DNA of 6,594 bases from Candidatus Scybalomonas excrementavium (GTDB lineage: Bacteria; Bacillota; Clostridia; Lachnospirales; Lachnospiraceae), in NCBI GenBank assembly GCA_017694765.1, contig JADIML010000260.1, forward strand, positions 1 through 6,594, written 5' to 3'. Every line of letters begins with the position of its first letter. Position 1 is the first letter of the stretch. Positions 1-6,423 of the stretch are shown here, piece by piece. The translations under genes were made by a program, and so were the position numbers. The notes beneath the pieces were generated by a model that saw nothing but the letters and a program-made list of their open reading frames with translations, did no database searches and was not told the origin of the DNA.

Positions 1-212
1 TTTCTTATGTTCTAACCTAAGAATTTACAAAATACTTTGGTATTTCAACAACATAATAAATAGTATGTTGTATCTATGATAACACCCTATCATGACGCTC
101 ATTTTTATTTTCAAATACCTATAGACAGAATCTATTTCTTACGTTACAATATAGCAAGAAAATAGATACTACTCCTATCTATGATGTTAATAGAAACACT
201 CAATACTATCAA

Positions 213-225
213 TGTTATATATAAT
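213..225 (+). promoter_or_regulatory. Possible extended -10 promoter for the phosphodiesterase gene
   Basis: TG at 213-214 plus one base is followed by TATATA (216-221), fitting an extended -10 element. An overlapping TATAAT lies at 220-225. No good TTGACA-like -35 sits at the expected distance; the best is GAAACA at 193-198, 17 bases upstream of 216. Another -10-like TATACT (247-252) is so close to the ribosome binding site that a transcript from it would have almost no leader. In DNA this AT-rich the call is weak. Confidence 0.3.
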
Positions 226-258
226 AAATTCATTTATGGTAGATTGTATACTATATTT

Positions 259-264
259 GAGGAG
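259..264 (+). promoter_or_regulatory. Ribosome binding site that sets the start at 275
   Basis: GAGGAG lies 10 bases before the ATG at 275. The same frame is open back to an ATG at 212, which would add 21 residues, but nothing like a ribosome binding site precedes 212, and this purine block would then lie inside the coding region. With the start at 275 the protein begins with a short lysine-rich segment and then a membrane helix, the usual form for this kind of receptor. Confidence 0.8.
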
Positions 265-274
265 TCGAAATTTT

Positions 275-2527
275 ATGCAAAATATATCCAACTTTAACAA
301 AAAAGATAAGAAAAAATTAGGTTTTTCTATTGCTCTTTTATTGTTTAGTATCCTGATTTTTACAGTTATCATATTTTTTGGATACAATAACCGTCTAAAA
401 AATATGATCCGCAGTGAAGCAAAGTTGACATTGAAAAATGTTTCTTCTCAAAATGTCATTACACTCAATCATGATATTTTATCCAAAAAACAATTACTCC
501 AGGCTTTAGCTTCCCAGATTCAACAGAATAAAGACTTTGATATTCCTACCCTTCTTAAAGATTTAGAAAAGTATGTAACACCATATAATTTCTATGATAT
601 AGGAATTATCGATAAAGATGGATTTTGTTATACCTCTTTAGATAAAAGAATCTATGTAGGTGGCTATGATTATTATAAAGATGGAATGAAAGGTATTAGC
701 TCAATTTCAGAAACTTATCTTAGTAAAGATAAAACAAGGTTTCTAAATATTTTTACAGCTCCTATTTATGTAGATAATCAAGTTGAGATGATACTAGCAG
801 CAAGTTATTCATCAAAAGATTTTTCATCTCTTTTAAATATTACTTCCTTTGATGGACACGGAAATACCCTTGTAATCGATAGTGAAGGAACAATTGTTTC
901 AGCACCTACTAATACTAACTACGATAGAACGACTTCTTCTTATGATAAAACAGATCCTTTTTATCGATTTCTTCAAAATCAAAATGAAATGCTACAAGCA
1001 CTTCAAAATGCAACACCTTCTATTGAAGACAATTATATTTATTTTGATTATCGAAATGAAAACTATACTGCTTATTATGAAAAGACAGGAATCAATGATT
1101 GGTATTTGATTTCTTATGTACCAACACAATATTTATATAAAAATACACGGATTATTAATCAAACCATTTTTTGGGGTATTGTTTTATTATACAGTGGAGT
1201 TCTCATTATGGGTATTTTATCGTTTCGTGCTTATACAAAATATCAGAAAAAAATTTCTTCCCTTGCATTTGTTGACGATTTAACTCATGAAAAAAATTAT
1301 GAATATTTAAAACTATATTTTAATAATATGACTCCAAGTCAAAAGAAAAATAAATCACTTGTCGTATTTGATATTGATAAATTTAAAGGTATTAATATTA
1401 TATATGGTACGGATATCGGAGATTCCATTTTACAATATATTCCAAAAATATTTAAAAAAGTTCTCCCTTTTGATTCTCTATTCAAATATCAAGCTGATAT
1501 TTACATTGCTATTTTAGAACATAAGAATCAAAATGAAATCATTCAAAAAATCAATTCTATCACACAGAGAATTGATTTAGACGCTGAACGAGGTATCATT
1601 ACACCTTTTAAACTATCCTTTGGTATTTGTTCTTTAGAAAAGTTTGATACACTACACTCTATCTATACGAATGCTCTACTAGCAAAAACAGAAATCAAGG
1701 GTAATCGAAATAAAAACTTTAATTTCTTTCATGAACAAAACAAGACAAATCTCATCGAAAGTCAACAAGTAGAATCTAAATTTAATGAGGCTCTTAAAAA
1801 TAAAGAATTTGAAGTCTGGTATCAACCAAAATATAATATGCAGACAAATGAAATTTGTGGTTCGGAAGCTCTTGTTCGTTGGAGAAATAATGATGGTAAT
1901 CTCATATCTCCAGGCATTTTTATTCCTGTCTCTGAAAATAATGGACAGATCATTCAACTAGACGAAGAAGTCATCTCTCAAGTATTCCAACACATCAAAG
2001 AAATGGAAGCATTGGGACTTGATGTAAAACCTATTTCTATTAATCTATCTCGTGTTCACTTAGAACACTTTATGATTGTTGAGAGAATACAAGAAATGAT
2101 AAGAGATTATGCCATTTCTCCTTCTAATCTCTCCTTTGAAGTGACAGAAAGTGCTTTATTAGAAAAAAATGAACAATTAAATACTATGGTTCATCAACTA
2201 AAGGAGATTGGATTTGAAGTGGATATTGATGATTATGGTACAGGCGTATCTACATTAAATTCTTTAGCCTTTTCTGATTTTAATACATTGAAATTAGATA
2301 AATCTTTTATTGATTATATCGGAAATGATAAAATGAACATTATTATCAAATCAACTATCGCTCTGGCACAAGAGCTTAATATGAAAATTATTGCAGAAGG
2401 GGTGGAAACACAAGAACAAGTAGACTTCCTTCTTAATAATCATTGCTACATAGCACAAGGATATTACTTTTCTAAACCGTTAGACAAACAAAGCTATTTT
2501 TCCTTATTAAAACAATCATATAAATAG
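275..2527 (+). CDS. Membrane c-di-GMP phosphodiesterase: Cache-like sensor, degenerate GGDEF, EAL
   Basis: This 750-residue protein is a predicted membrane receptor that breaks down cyclic di-GMP. Order: a lysine-rich cytoplasmic start, membrane helix 1 (about 15-36), an extracellular region (about 40-296) that looks like a double Cache ligand sensor, membrane helix 2 (297-317), GGDEF domain (about 330-485) and EAL domain (about 510-745). The EAL active site looks complete: EAL 531-533, N590, E622 in EVTES, DDYGTG 652-657, K673, E708 and E711 in AEGVE, and Q728 in QGY. The GGDEF fold keeps its early FDIDKFK segment (365-371), but the signature itself reads QADIY (406-410), so cyclase activity is unlikely and the domain may only regulate. 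The net role should be lowering c-di-GMP in response to an outside signal, which in clostridia often affects motility versus surface attachment. The gene stands alone on the + strand and ends at a shared terminator. The ligand is unknown. Confidence 0.9.
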   Translation: MQNISNFNKKDKKKLGFSIALLLFSILIFTVIIFFGYNNRLKNMIRSEAKLTLKNVSSQNVITLNHDILSKKQLLQALASQIQQNKDFDIPTLLKDLEKYVTPYNFYDIGIIDKDGFCYTSLDKRIYVGGYDYYKDGMKGISSISETYLSKDKTRFLNIFTAPIYVDNQVEMILAASYSSKDFSSLLNITSFDGHGNTLVIDSEGTIVSAPTNTNYDRTTSSYDKTDPFYRFLQNQNEMLQALQNATPSIEDNYIYFDYRNENYTAYYEKTGINDWYLISYVPTQYLYKNTRIINQTIFWGIVLLYSGVLIMGILSFRAYTKYQKKISSLAFVDDLTHEKNYEYLKLYFNNMTPSQKKNKSLVVFDIDKFKGINIIYGTDIGDSILQYIPKIFKKVLPFDSLFKYQADIYIAILEHKNQNEIIQKINSITQRIDLDAERGIITPFKLSFGICSLEKFDTLHSIYTNALLAKTEIKGNRNKNFNFFHEQNKTNLIESQQVESKFNEALKNKEFEVWYQPKYNMQTNEICGSEALVRWRNNDGNLISPGIFIPVSENNGQIIQLDEEVISQVFQHIKEMEALGLDVKPISINLSRVHLEHFMIVERIQEMIRDYAISPSNLSFEVTESALLEKNEQLNTMVHQLKEIGFEVDIDDYGTGVSTLNSLAFSDFNTLKLDKSFIDYIGNDKMNIIIKSTIALAQELNMKIIAEGVETQEQVDFLLNNHCYIAQGYYFSKPLDKQSYFSLLKQSYK

Positions 2528-2550
2528 TAGCTTTCGAAAATTTTAAGCAG

Positions 2551-2612
2551 AAATAAAAGAGAAACAGCTATTGGTGGGATGAAAAACCATAATAACTGTT
2601 TCTCTTTTATTT
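2551..2612. terminator. Bidirectional rho-independent terminator between convergent genes
   Basis: AAATAAAAGAGAAACAG (2551-2567) and CTGTTTCTCTTTTATTT (2596-2612) form a perfect 17-bp stem. Imperfect pairing continues inward (TATT/AATA, then GGT/ACC), leaving a short loop near 2574-2583. On either strand the 3' arm is T-rich, ending in CTTTTATTT, so the element can stop transcription of the phosphodiesterase gene from the left and of pstS from the right. It lies 23 bases after the stop at 2527 and 8 bases past the pstS stop. The stem is AT-rich rather than GC-rich. Confidence 0.85.
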
Positions 2613-2620
2613 GTTTACTA

Positions 2621-3487
2621 TTATCTTTGTACTGTCATTTTTGCTGTAACACCATATCCTTGTGACTCTAATTGTTGGCTATATTCTTCTGACATAATAT
2701 AGTCAATATATTCTTTTACAGCCCCTGTTGCCTCTCCTTTTGTATACATATGCTCATATCCCCATACTGGATATGTTCCATTATATGTATTTTCTAACGT
2801 AGGTTCTATACCATCAATCGCAACTGTACTTACTTTATCTGTATTTGTTAAATAAGATAATGCAACATAACCAATTGCGCCTTTATTATCCATAACACTT
2901 TGAAGCAGTGTTCCAGAATCATCTGTTTCTAAAGAAGAACCAACTACTTCTTCCTGTCCATCTAATGCATACGCTTGGAATAACGCTCTAGTTCCTGACG
3001 TTTGTGGTCTTGTCACTAAAAGAATCTCTTCATCTGGACCACCAACTTCCTTCCAATTTGTAACCTTTGCTGTAAAAATATCAATTAATTGTTGTTTTGT
3101 CAAACTTGTAACTTCTTTTGCTAGTTCTTTATTAATAACAGGTGCCATTGTTACAACACATACCTTATGATCTACAAGCTCAGCTGCTTTATCAGCTTCT
3201 AATTTTTCTTCTGCTGCTACATCGGAATTTCCAATATTAACAGATCCATCTGAAACTTGTTTTAATCCAGTCCCAGAACCTCCTCCATTTAATGTAATAG
3301 AGACATCTGGATTCTTCTCTTTAAATGCCTCTGCTGCATCCTTTGCCAAAGGAAGCAATGCTGAAGAACCTGAAACAGTAATGGAACCTGATGCTCCTAA
3401 ATCCCCTTCACTACTTCCACACGCTACCATACTCATTGTCATCATTCCAGCTAAAATGGCTGCCATAATTTTTTTACAATTTTTCAT
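2621..3487 (-). CDS. pstS: Phosphate ABC transporter substrate-binding lipoprotein PstS
   Basis: PstS captures phosphate outside the membrane and delivers it to the PstCAB importer. The 288-residue protein has a lipoprotein signal: a basic start, a hydrophobic core and a lipobox MVAC with the lipidated cysteine at 23. Phosphate-binding segments of the family follow: SGSS (39-42), GGGSGTG (68-74), SD (88-89) and R160 with SGTR (164-167). GAIGYVALSYL and a YEHMYTKGE-type segment near 244-252 are also typical, and the length is normal. AAGGAG (3496-3501) sits 8 bases before the ATG. No pstC, pstA or pstB follows; a terminator stands just past the stop, so this looks like a single-gene unit working with a transporter encoded elsewhere. 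The upstream TTAACA repeats suggest control by phosphate starvation. Binding of a different oxyanion cannot be fully excluded. Confidence 0.93.
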   Translation of the reverse strand: MKNCKKIMAAILAGMMTMSMVACGSSEGDLGASGSITVSGSSALLPLAKDAAEAFKEKNPDVSITLNGGGSGTGLKQVSDGSVNIGNSDVAAEEKLEADKAAELVDHKVCVVTMAPVINKELAKEVTSLTKQQLIDIFTAKVTNWKEVGGPDEEILLVTRPQTSGTRALFQAYALDGQEEVVGSSLETDDSGTLLQSVMDNKGAIGYVALSYLTNTDKVSTVAIDGIEPTLENTYNGTYPVWGYEHMYTKGEATGAVKEYIDYIMSEEYSQQLESQGYGVTAKMTVQR

Positions 3488-3516
3488 CTTATTATCTCCT
3501 TTTCCTTATAAAATAC

Positions 3517-3541
3517 ATATAAATTTTACCAAAATTTATAT
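3517..3541 (-). promoter_or_regulatory. Perfect 11-bp hairpin in the pstS leader
   Basis: ATATAAATTTT (3517-3527) and AAAATTTATAT (3531-3541) are exact inverted repeats around a three-base loop. The element lies between the proposed pstS -10 and the ribosome binding site (3496-3501). If transcription starts about 7 bases past the -10, near 3547, the hairpin would sit almost at the 5' end of the mRNA, where such stems are known to protect transcripts in Firmicutes. It could instead be a repressor operator. The stem contains only A-T pairs, so its stability in RNA is modest. Confidence 0.55.
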
Positions 3542-3553
3542 AACCTTTTGTCT

Positions 3554-3579
3554 TTTATACTATAAAATAGTTCTGTTAA
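3554..3579 (-). promoter_or_regulatory. Candidate pstS promoter
   Basis: Read on the minus strand, TATAAA at 3559-3554 is a good -10. The TTAACA at 3579-3574 occupies the -35 position with a short 14-base spacer and is a poor match to TTGACA. A good -10 with a weak -35 overlapped by an activator site is the usual form of promoters activated by PhoB/PhoP-type regulators. The transcript would have a leader of about 60 bases before the ATG at 3487. Confidence 0.5.
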
Positions 3580-3652
3580 ATATAAATGATACATTTTGTT
3601 AAATATTTATAAAGGTCAAAGAGATATGTTAAAACTTTTAAAAGTCTGTTAA
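3574..3652 (-). promoter_or_regulatory. PhoP-box-like TTAACA repeats upstream of pstS
   Basis: On the minus strand the hexamer TTAACA occurs four times, at 3652-3647, 3632-3627, 3602-3597 and 3579-3574 (seen as TGTTAA on the + strand). TTAACA-type direct repeats are the known binding pattern of PhoP in Bacillus and related Firmicutes, normally about 11 bases apart. Here the starts are 20, 30 and 23 bases apart, roughly multiples of that period, and weaker half-matches such as CTTTGA (3621-3616) fill some gaps. The copy nearest the gene overlaps the -35 position. The farthest lies inside the last codons of the amidohydrolase gene. The pstS identity supports the call; AT-rich sequence weakens it. 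Confidence 0.5.
3634..3645. repeat. 12-bp perfect palindrome across the amidohydrolase stop codon
   Basis: ACTTTTAAAAGT reads the same on both strands, and its centre lies in the TAA stop of the amidohydrolase gene. It lies between the two distal TTAACA copies, which are themselves part of an 11-base direct repeat (TGTTAAAACTT at 3627-3637 and 3647-3657). With no loop it would be a poor terminator. It may be part of a protein-binding site or may be chance. Confidence 0.4.
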
Positions 3653-4819
3653 AACTTGTAACGCATAATCCACATATAAATTACAAGATAATAAAAGTCC
3701 TTCTTCGTCTAAATCAAACAATCCATGATGATGTGCGGATGCTGTATGTGGATTATTTCTATTTCTTGTTCCAATAAAAGCATACATACCTTTTGTTTCT
3801 TCAAGAAAATCTGCAAAATCATCTGCACCTAATCGCTTCTCAAAATTTGAAATAATATGGTCCTCATCCACAATTTCTTTTGCTACTTTTGTCACTTCAA
3901 GAACAGCTTCCCTATCATTTACTAATGGATTGGCATAATTTTTAAACTCTACTTCTGCTGTTCCTCCATACAATCTGGCTGTCTGCTCTGCAATCTTTCT
4001 TACTTGTTCATTTACAAACTCTCTTGTTTCTTTTGAAAAACTTCTCGTTGTTCCTTCCAGTTTTGCATGTTCTGCCACAATATTATATTGGGTTCCTGCT
4101 TTTAAAACACCAACTCCTACGACAACTGTATCGAGAGGATTTGTACTTCTCGCTACAATACTTTGTAAAGCTACAACGATTTGAGAGGCTATATAGACAG
4201 CATCAATCCCTTCTTGAGGTGTTGAAACATGTGCCCCTCGACCTCTTACTTGAATATGAAAATAATCACAGCTAGCATTTTGTGCTCCTGCAGTTAAGGC
4301 TACCATCCCTGTATCTAATTGACTCGTTACATGAGCTCCAAATACTCTATCAACACCTTTTAATAACCCTTCTTTTACAAATAGTCTAGCTCCTGCTCCA
4401 ATTTCTTCTGCCTGTTGAAAGAAAAGACGGACTTGTCCATGAAATTCTTCTTCTTTTTCTTTTAATATTTTTGCAGCTGCTAACAAAGTCGCTGTATGTC
4501 CATCATGTCCACAAGCATGACACTTACCTTGTTCTTTGGATGCATAAGATACTGTCTTTAAATCATCCATAGCAAGTGCATCCATATCAGCTCTTAATGC
4601 AATGATAGAAGCCTTTCTTTGCGTTCCTTTTCCATCAATCCCTGCATATACTCCTGTTTCTCCAATTCTTCTATGTGGAATATCCATACTATCTAATTCT
4701 CTTTCAATTACCTCACATGTATGATATTCTTGTAGACTAACTTCTGGATGTTCATGAAAATATCTTCTCATCTTTTTGATGTAATTGCGCTGTTTTCTTA
4801 CATATTCTTTTAACTGCAT
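3638..4819 (-). CDS. M20-family metal-dependent amidohydrolase (N-acyl amino acid deacylase type)
   Basis: This 393-residue cytoplasmic enzyme belongs to the M20 aminoacylase/hippurate hydrolase group, which removes acyl groups from N-acyl amino acids or related compounds using a metal pair. Visible ligands fit the family: C103 and H105 in ACGHDGH, the E138-E139 pair in QQAEEIGAGA, H163 in GAH, and a late histidine cluster HHH (363-365) before the typical FDLDEEGL ending. The RADMDAL segment (76-82) is also characteristic. Length is normal and there is no signal peptide. GGGAG (4827-4831) lies 7 bases before the ATG. The gene starts 38 bases after metQ on the same strand and is probably the last gene of the metNIQ operon, which suggests a methionine or sulfur-linked substrate such as an N-acyl methionine; the substrate itself cannot be read from sequence. 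YxeP-, HipO- and AmhX-like enzymes are the relatives to compare. Confidence 0.9.
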   Translation of the reverse strand: MQLKEYVRKQRNYIKKMRRYFHEHPEVSLQEYHTCEVIERELDSMDIPHRRIGETGVYAGIDGKGTQRKASIIALRADMDALAMDDLKTVSYASKEQGKCHACGHDGHTATLLAAAKILKEKEEEFHGQVRLFFQQAEEIGAGARLFVKEGLLKGVDRVFGAHVTSQLDTGMVALTAGAQNASCDYFHIQVRGRGAHVSTPQEGIDAVYIASQIVVALQSIVARSTNPLDTVVVGVGVLKAGTQYNIVAEHAKLEGTTRSFSKETREFVNEQVRKIAEQTARLYGGTAEVEFKNYANPLVNDREAVLEVTKVAKEIVDEDHIISNFEKRLGADDFADFLEETKGMYAFIGTRNRNNPHTASAHHHGLFDLDEEGLLLSCNLYVDYALQVLTDF

Positions 4820-4857
4820 CTTTATTCTCCCTCTTTCTTAATACGATATCATCCTAA

Positions 4858-5712
4858 TTACCAAGTACAAGTAAAAGCTCCATGATAGACTTCCTCTACT
4901 GTTTTCTTTACTTCATCTGTCTGATAGGCTTCTACAACCTTTTTATATACTTCATTGTCTTTCTCTTCACTTCTCGCTACAATGACATTTACTAATCGTT
5001 CCACTGCTTGATTCGTTTCTGGATTCACATCTTCTGTGTAAATAGAATCTACTTGTGGATCCAGTCCAGCTGTAAAAGCATTTCCACCATTAATTAACGC
5101 TGCTGTACAATCTGGTAAAAGCTTTGCAAGAGTTGCTGATTCTGCTTCTTTTACTTCAATTTTTACATGATATTTGGTAATATCTGCCTTTGTTGGTATA
5201 TATTCTTTTGCTGGATCACATTCAATCAGTCCTGCCGCCTCTAATAATTTAAGCGCACGGCCTCCATTTGTTAAATCACTTGGAATCAAAATAACATCCC
5301 CATCTTTTATATCATCTACAGATTGTATTTTCTCTTTATTGTTATAAATCGATAGTGGAGCAATTACTGTATCTCCAATTGCCTCTATCTGATAACCCTT
5401 TTGTTCTACATCATTTTCTAAAAATGCTTTATGCTGAAATGCATTTAGATCAATTTCTCCATCTGCTAATGCTCGATTCGGTGCTGCATAATCAGAAAAC
5501 TTAACTAACTCTACTTTAATTTTCTCTTCTTTTAATAATTCATTTACAGTATCCCATTGTTGATTATATTCTCCAACAACACCTACTTTTACAACTGTAA
5601 ATCCATCTTTATCAACACCTAGTGTTTCTTGTTTTCCACATCCAACTAATGTTGATACTCCTAAAATAGCAACGCCTAAAATACTAATTGTTTTTCTCCA
5701 TACTTTTCTCAT
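4858..5712 (-). CDS. metQ: Methionine ABC transporter substrate-binding lipoprotein MetQ (NlpA family)
   Basis: MetQ binds methionine outside the cell and hands it to the MetI-MetN importer. The 284-residue protein opens with a lipoprotein signal: basic residues, a hydrophobic core and lipobox LVGC, with the lipidated cysteine at 25. Typical NlpA/MetQ segments follow: a KVGVVGEYNQQWD strand, an FSDYAAPNRALADGEIDLNAFQH-like block in which the residues after DGEID lead to an FQH motif, and a PSDLTNGGRALKLL segment corresponding to the family's P-x-D-x-x-N-x-GRAL motif. AAGGAG (5722-5727) lies 9 bases before the ATG. It follows metI by 33 bases and precedes the amidohydrolase by 38, so it lies inside the operon. 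Related NlpA proteins can bind other amino acids or peptides, but the metN NIL domain next door favours methionine. Confidence 0.93.
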   Translation of the reverse strand: MRKVWRKTISILGVAILGVSTLVGCGKQETLGVDKDGFTVVKVGVVGEYNQQWDTVNELLKEEKIKVELVKFSDYAAPNRALADGEIDLNAFQHKAFLENDVEQKGYQIEAIGDTVIAPLSIYNNKEKIQSVDDIKDGDVILIPSDLTNGGRALKLLEAAGLIECDPAKEYIPTKADITKYHVKIEVKEAESATLAKLLPDCTAALINGGNAFTAGLDPQVDSIYTEDVNPETNQAVERLVNVIVARSEEKDNEVYKKVVEAYQTDEVKKTVEEVYHGAFTCTW

Positions 5713-5745
5713 AATAAGATTCTCCTTTTTCTCTCTCTTTTTTAT

Positions 5746-6423
5746 TTAATGGGTTGTCTTTTTTATCAAATAATTCCCTACCCATTGAAATACGGTAATA
5801 ATCAGTAAAATAAGTAAAATGGTAACCCAAATCATATCTTGGTATCCCATTTGGTATCCATATCGAATTGCAAAATCTCCAAGTCCCCCTGCTCCTATCG
5901 CTCCTGCGATAGCCGTTATTCCAATTAAACTTACAAACGTAATCATAGTGGCACGCACAATTCCAGGTATACTCTCTTTTAAATAAACGCTAACAATAAT
6001 TTCGATTGGTGAAAATCCCATTGCTTCACTAGCTTCTACCAATCCCCTATCTACATCCGATAATACCGATTCTATCTGTCTTGCAAAAAATGGAACCGTT
6101 CCTATGATAAGTGGAACGTATGCTCCTTGTACCCCTGACCCTGTTCCTACAATGGCTCTACTTACTGGAATTAATAGTACCATAAGAATAATAAATGGAA
6201 TGGAACGAAGCACATCTACTGCTTTATCAAAAACTCCATAGACGATTCTATTTTGAAAAAGCCCATCTTTTTTCGTTACGATTAAAATCACACCCAACAA
6301 AATACCAAAGAAAAATGCAATGATTCCAGAAATCAAACTCATTTGCAGTGTTTGTATCAAACATTCGATCAACTCTTCTCCTAATTGTTCTAAATGTGGT
6401 ATGAAAATCTTAATTGTTTTCAT
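5746..6423 (-). CDS. metI: Methionine ABC transporter permease MetI
   Basis: MetI is the membrane channel subunit of the methionine importer and works as a pair with two MetN ATPases. The 225-residue protein is close to the usual length and shows about five hydrophobic helices, the clearest near 24-50, 74-90, 101-115, 155-180 and 197-215. Its cytoplasmic coupling loop is plain: LVEASEAMGFSP (about 128-139) followed by the IPG of the EAA motif, which contacts MetN. The start ATG overlaps the metN stop in the sequence ATGA, and GGAGG (6434-6438) lies 10 bases upstream inside the metN coding sequence, so the two are probably translationally coupled. No damage is visible. Confidence 0.94.
   Translation of the reverse strand: MKTIKIFIPHLEQLGEELIECLIQTLQMSLISGIIAFFFGILLGVILIVTKKDGLFQNRIVYGVFDKAVDVLRSIPFIILMVLLIPVSRAIVGTGSGVQGAYVPLIIGTVPFFARQIESVLSDVDRGLVEASEAMGFSPIEIIVSVYLKESIPGIVRATMITFVSLIGITAIAGAIGAGGLGDFAIRYGYQMGYQDMIWVTILLILLIITVFQWVGNYLIKKTTH

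Larger units (their letters stand above)
1..274. other. Non-coding region upstream of the c-di-GMP phosphodiesterase gene
   Basis: No open frame here with a ribosome binding site looks like a gene on either strand. The region is very AT-rich and holds several short dyads: TTCTTA (2-7) with TAAGAA (18-23) around an inner GTT/AAC pair; ACAACATA (48-55) with TATGTTGT (64-71), an 8-bp stem; ATGATA (76-81) with TATCAT (88-93); and TCTATTTCTT (131-140) with AAGAAAATAGA (156-166), which pairs with one bulged base. A 10-base direct repeat, TATCTATGAT, occurs at 71-80 and 176-185. These could be operators or leader structures, but such AT-rich dyads also arise by chance. I see no known riboswitch class and no end of an upstream gene. 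Confidence 0.6.

Noticed and set aside
212..274. Earlier in-frame start giving 21 extra residues on the phosphodiesterase
   Set aside because: No ribosome binding site before 212, while GAGGAG at 259-264 fits the ATG at 275 and gives the expected N-terminus.
1..274. Cyclic-di-GMP riboswitch ahead of the phosphodiesterase gene
   Set aside because: None of the conserved GEMM-type core sequence or a GC-rich two-helix fold can be seen in this AT-rich region.
187..387. Minus-strand open frame of 66 codons opposite the start of the phosphodiesterase gene
   Set aside because: Overlaps a well-supported gene, has low-complexity AT-driven composition and no recognisable domain.
1679..1957. Minus-strand open frame of 92 codons inside the phosphodiesterase gene
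   Set aside because: Lies opposite the conserved EAL-coding sequence, so it is best explained as a shadow of that gene.
2530..2548. GCTT...AAGC dyad around AAAATTTT just after the phosphodiesterase stop, resembling a CodY site or small terminator
   Set aside because: Arms are only 4 bp and the centre does not pair symmetrically; the strong stem at 2551-2612 explains termination.
3381..3602. Plus-strand open frame of 73 codons antisense to the pstS start and its promoter
   Set aside because: Opposite the lipoprotein signal of pstS; its hydrophobic look comes from the complement of the signal peptide and AT-rich leader.
4024..4275. Plus-strand open frame of 83 codons antisense to the amidohydrolase gene
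   Set aside because: Fully inside a conserved gene on the other strand, with no domain.
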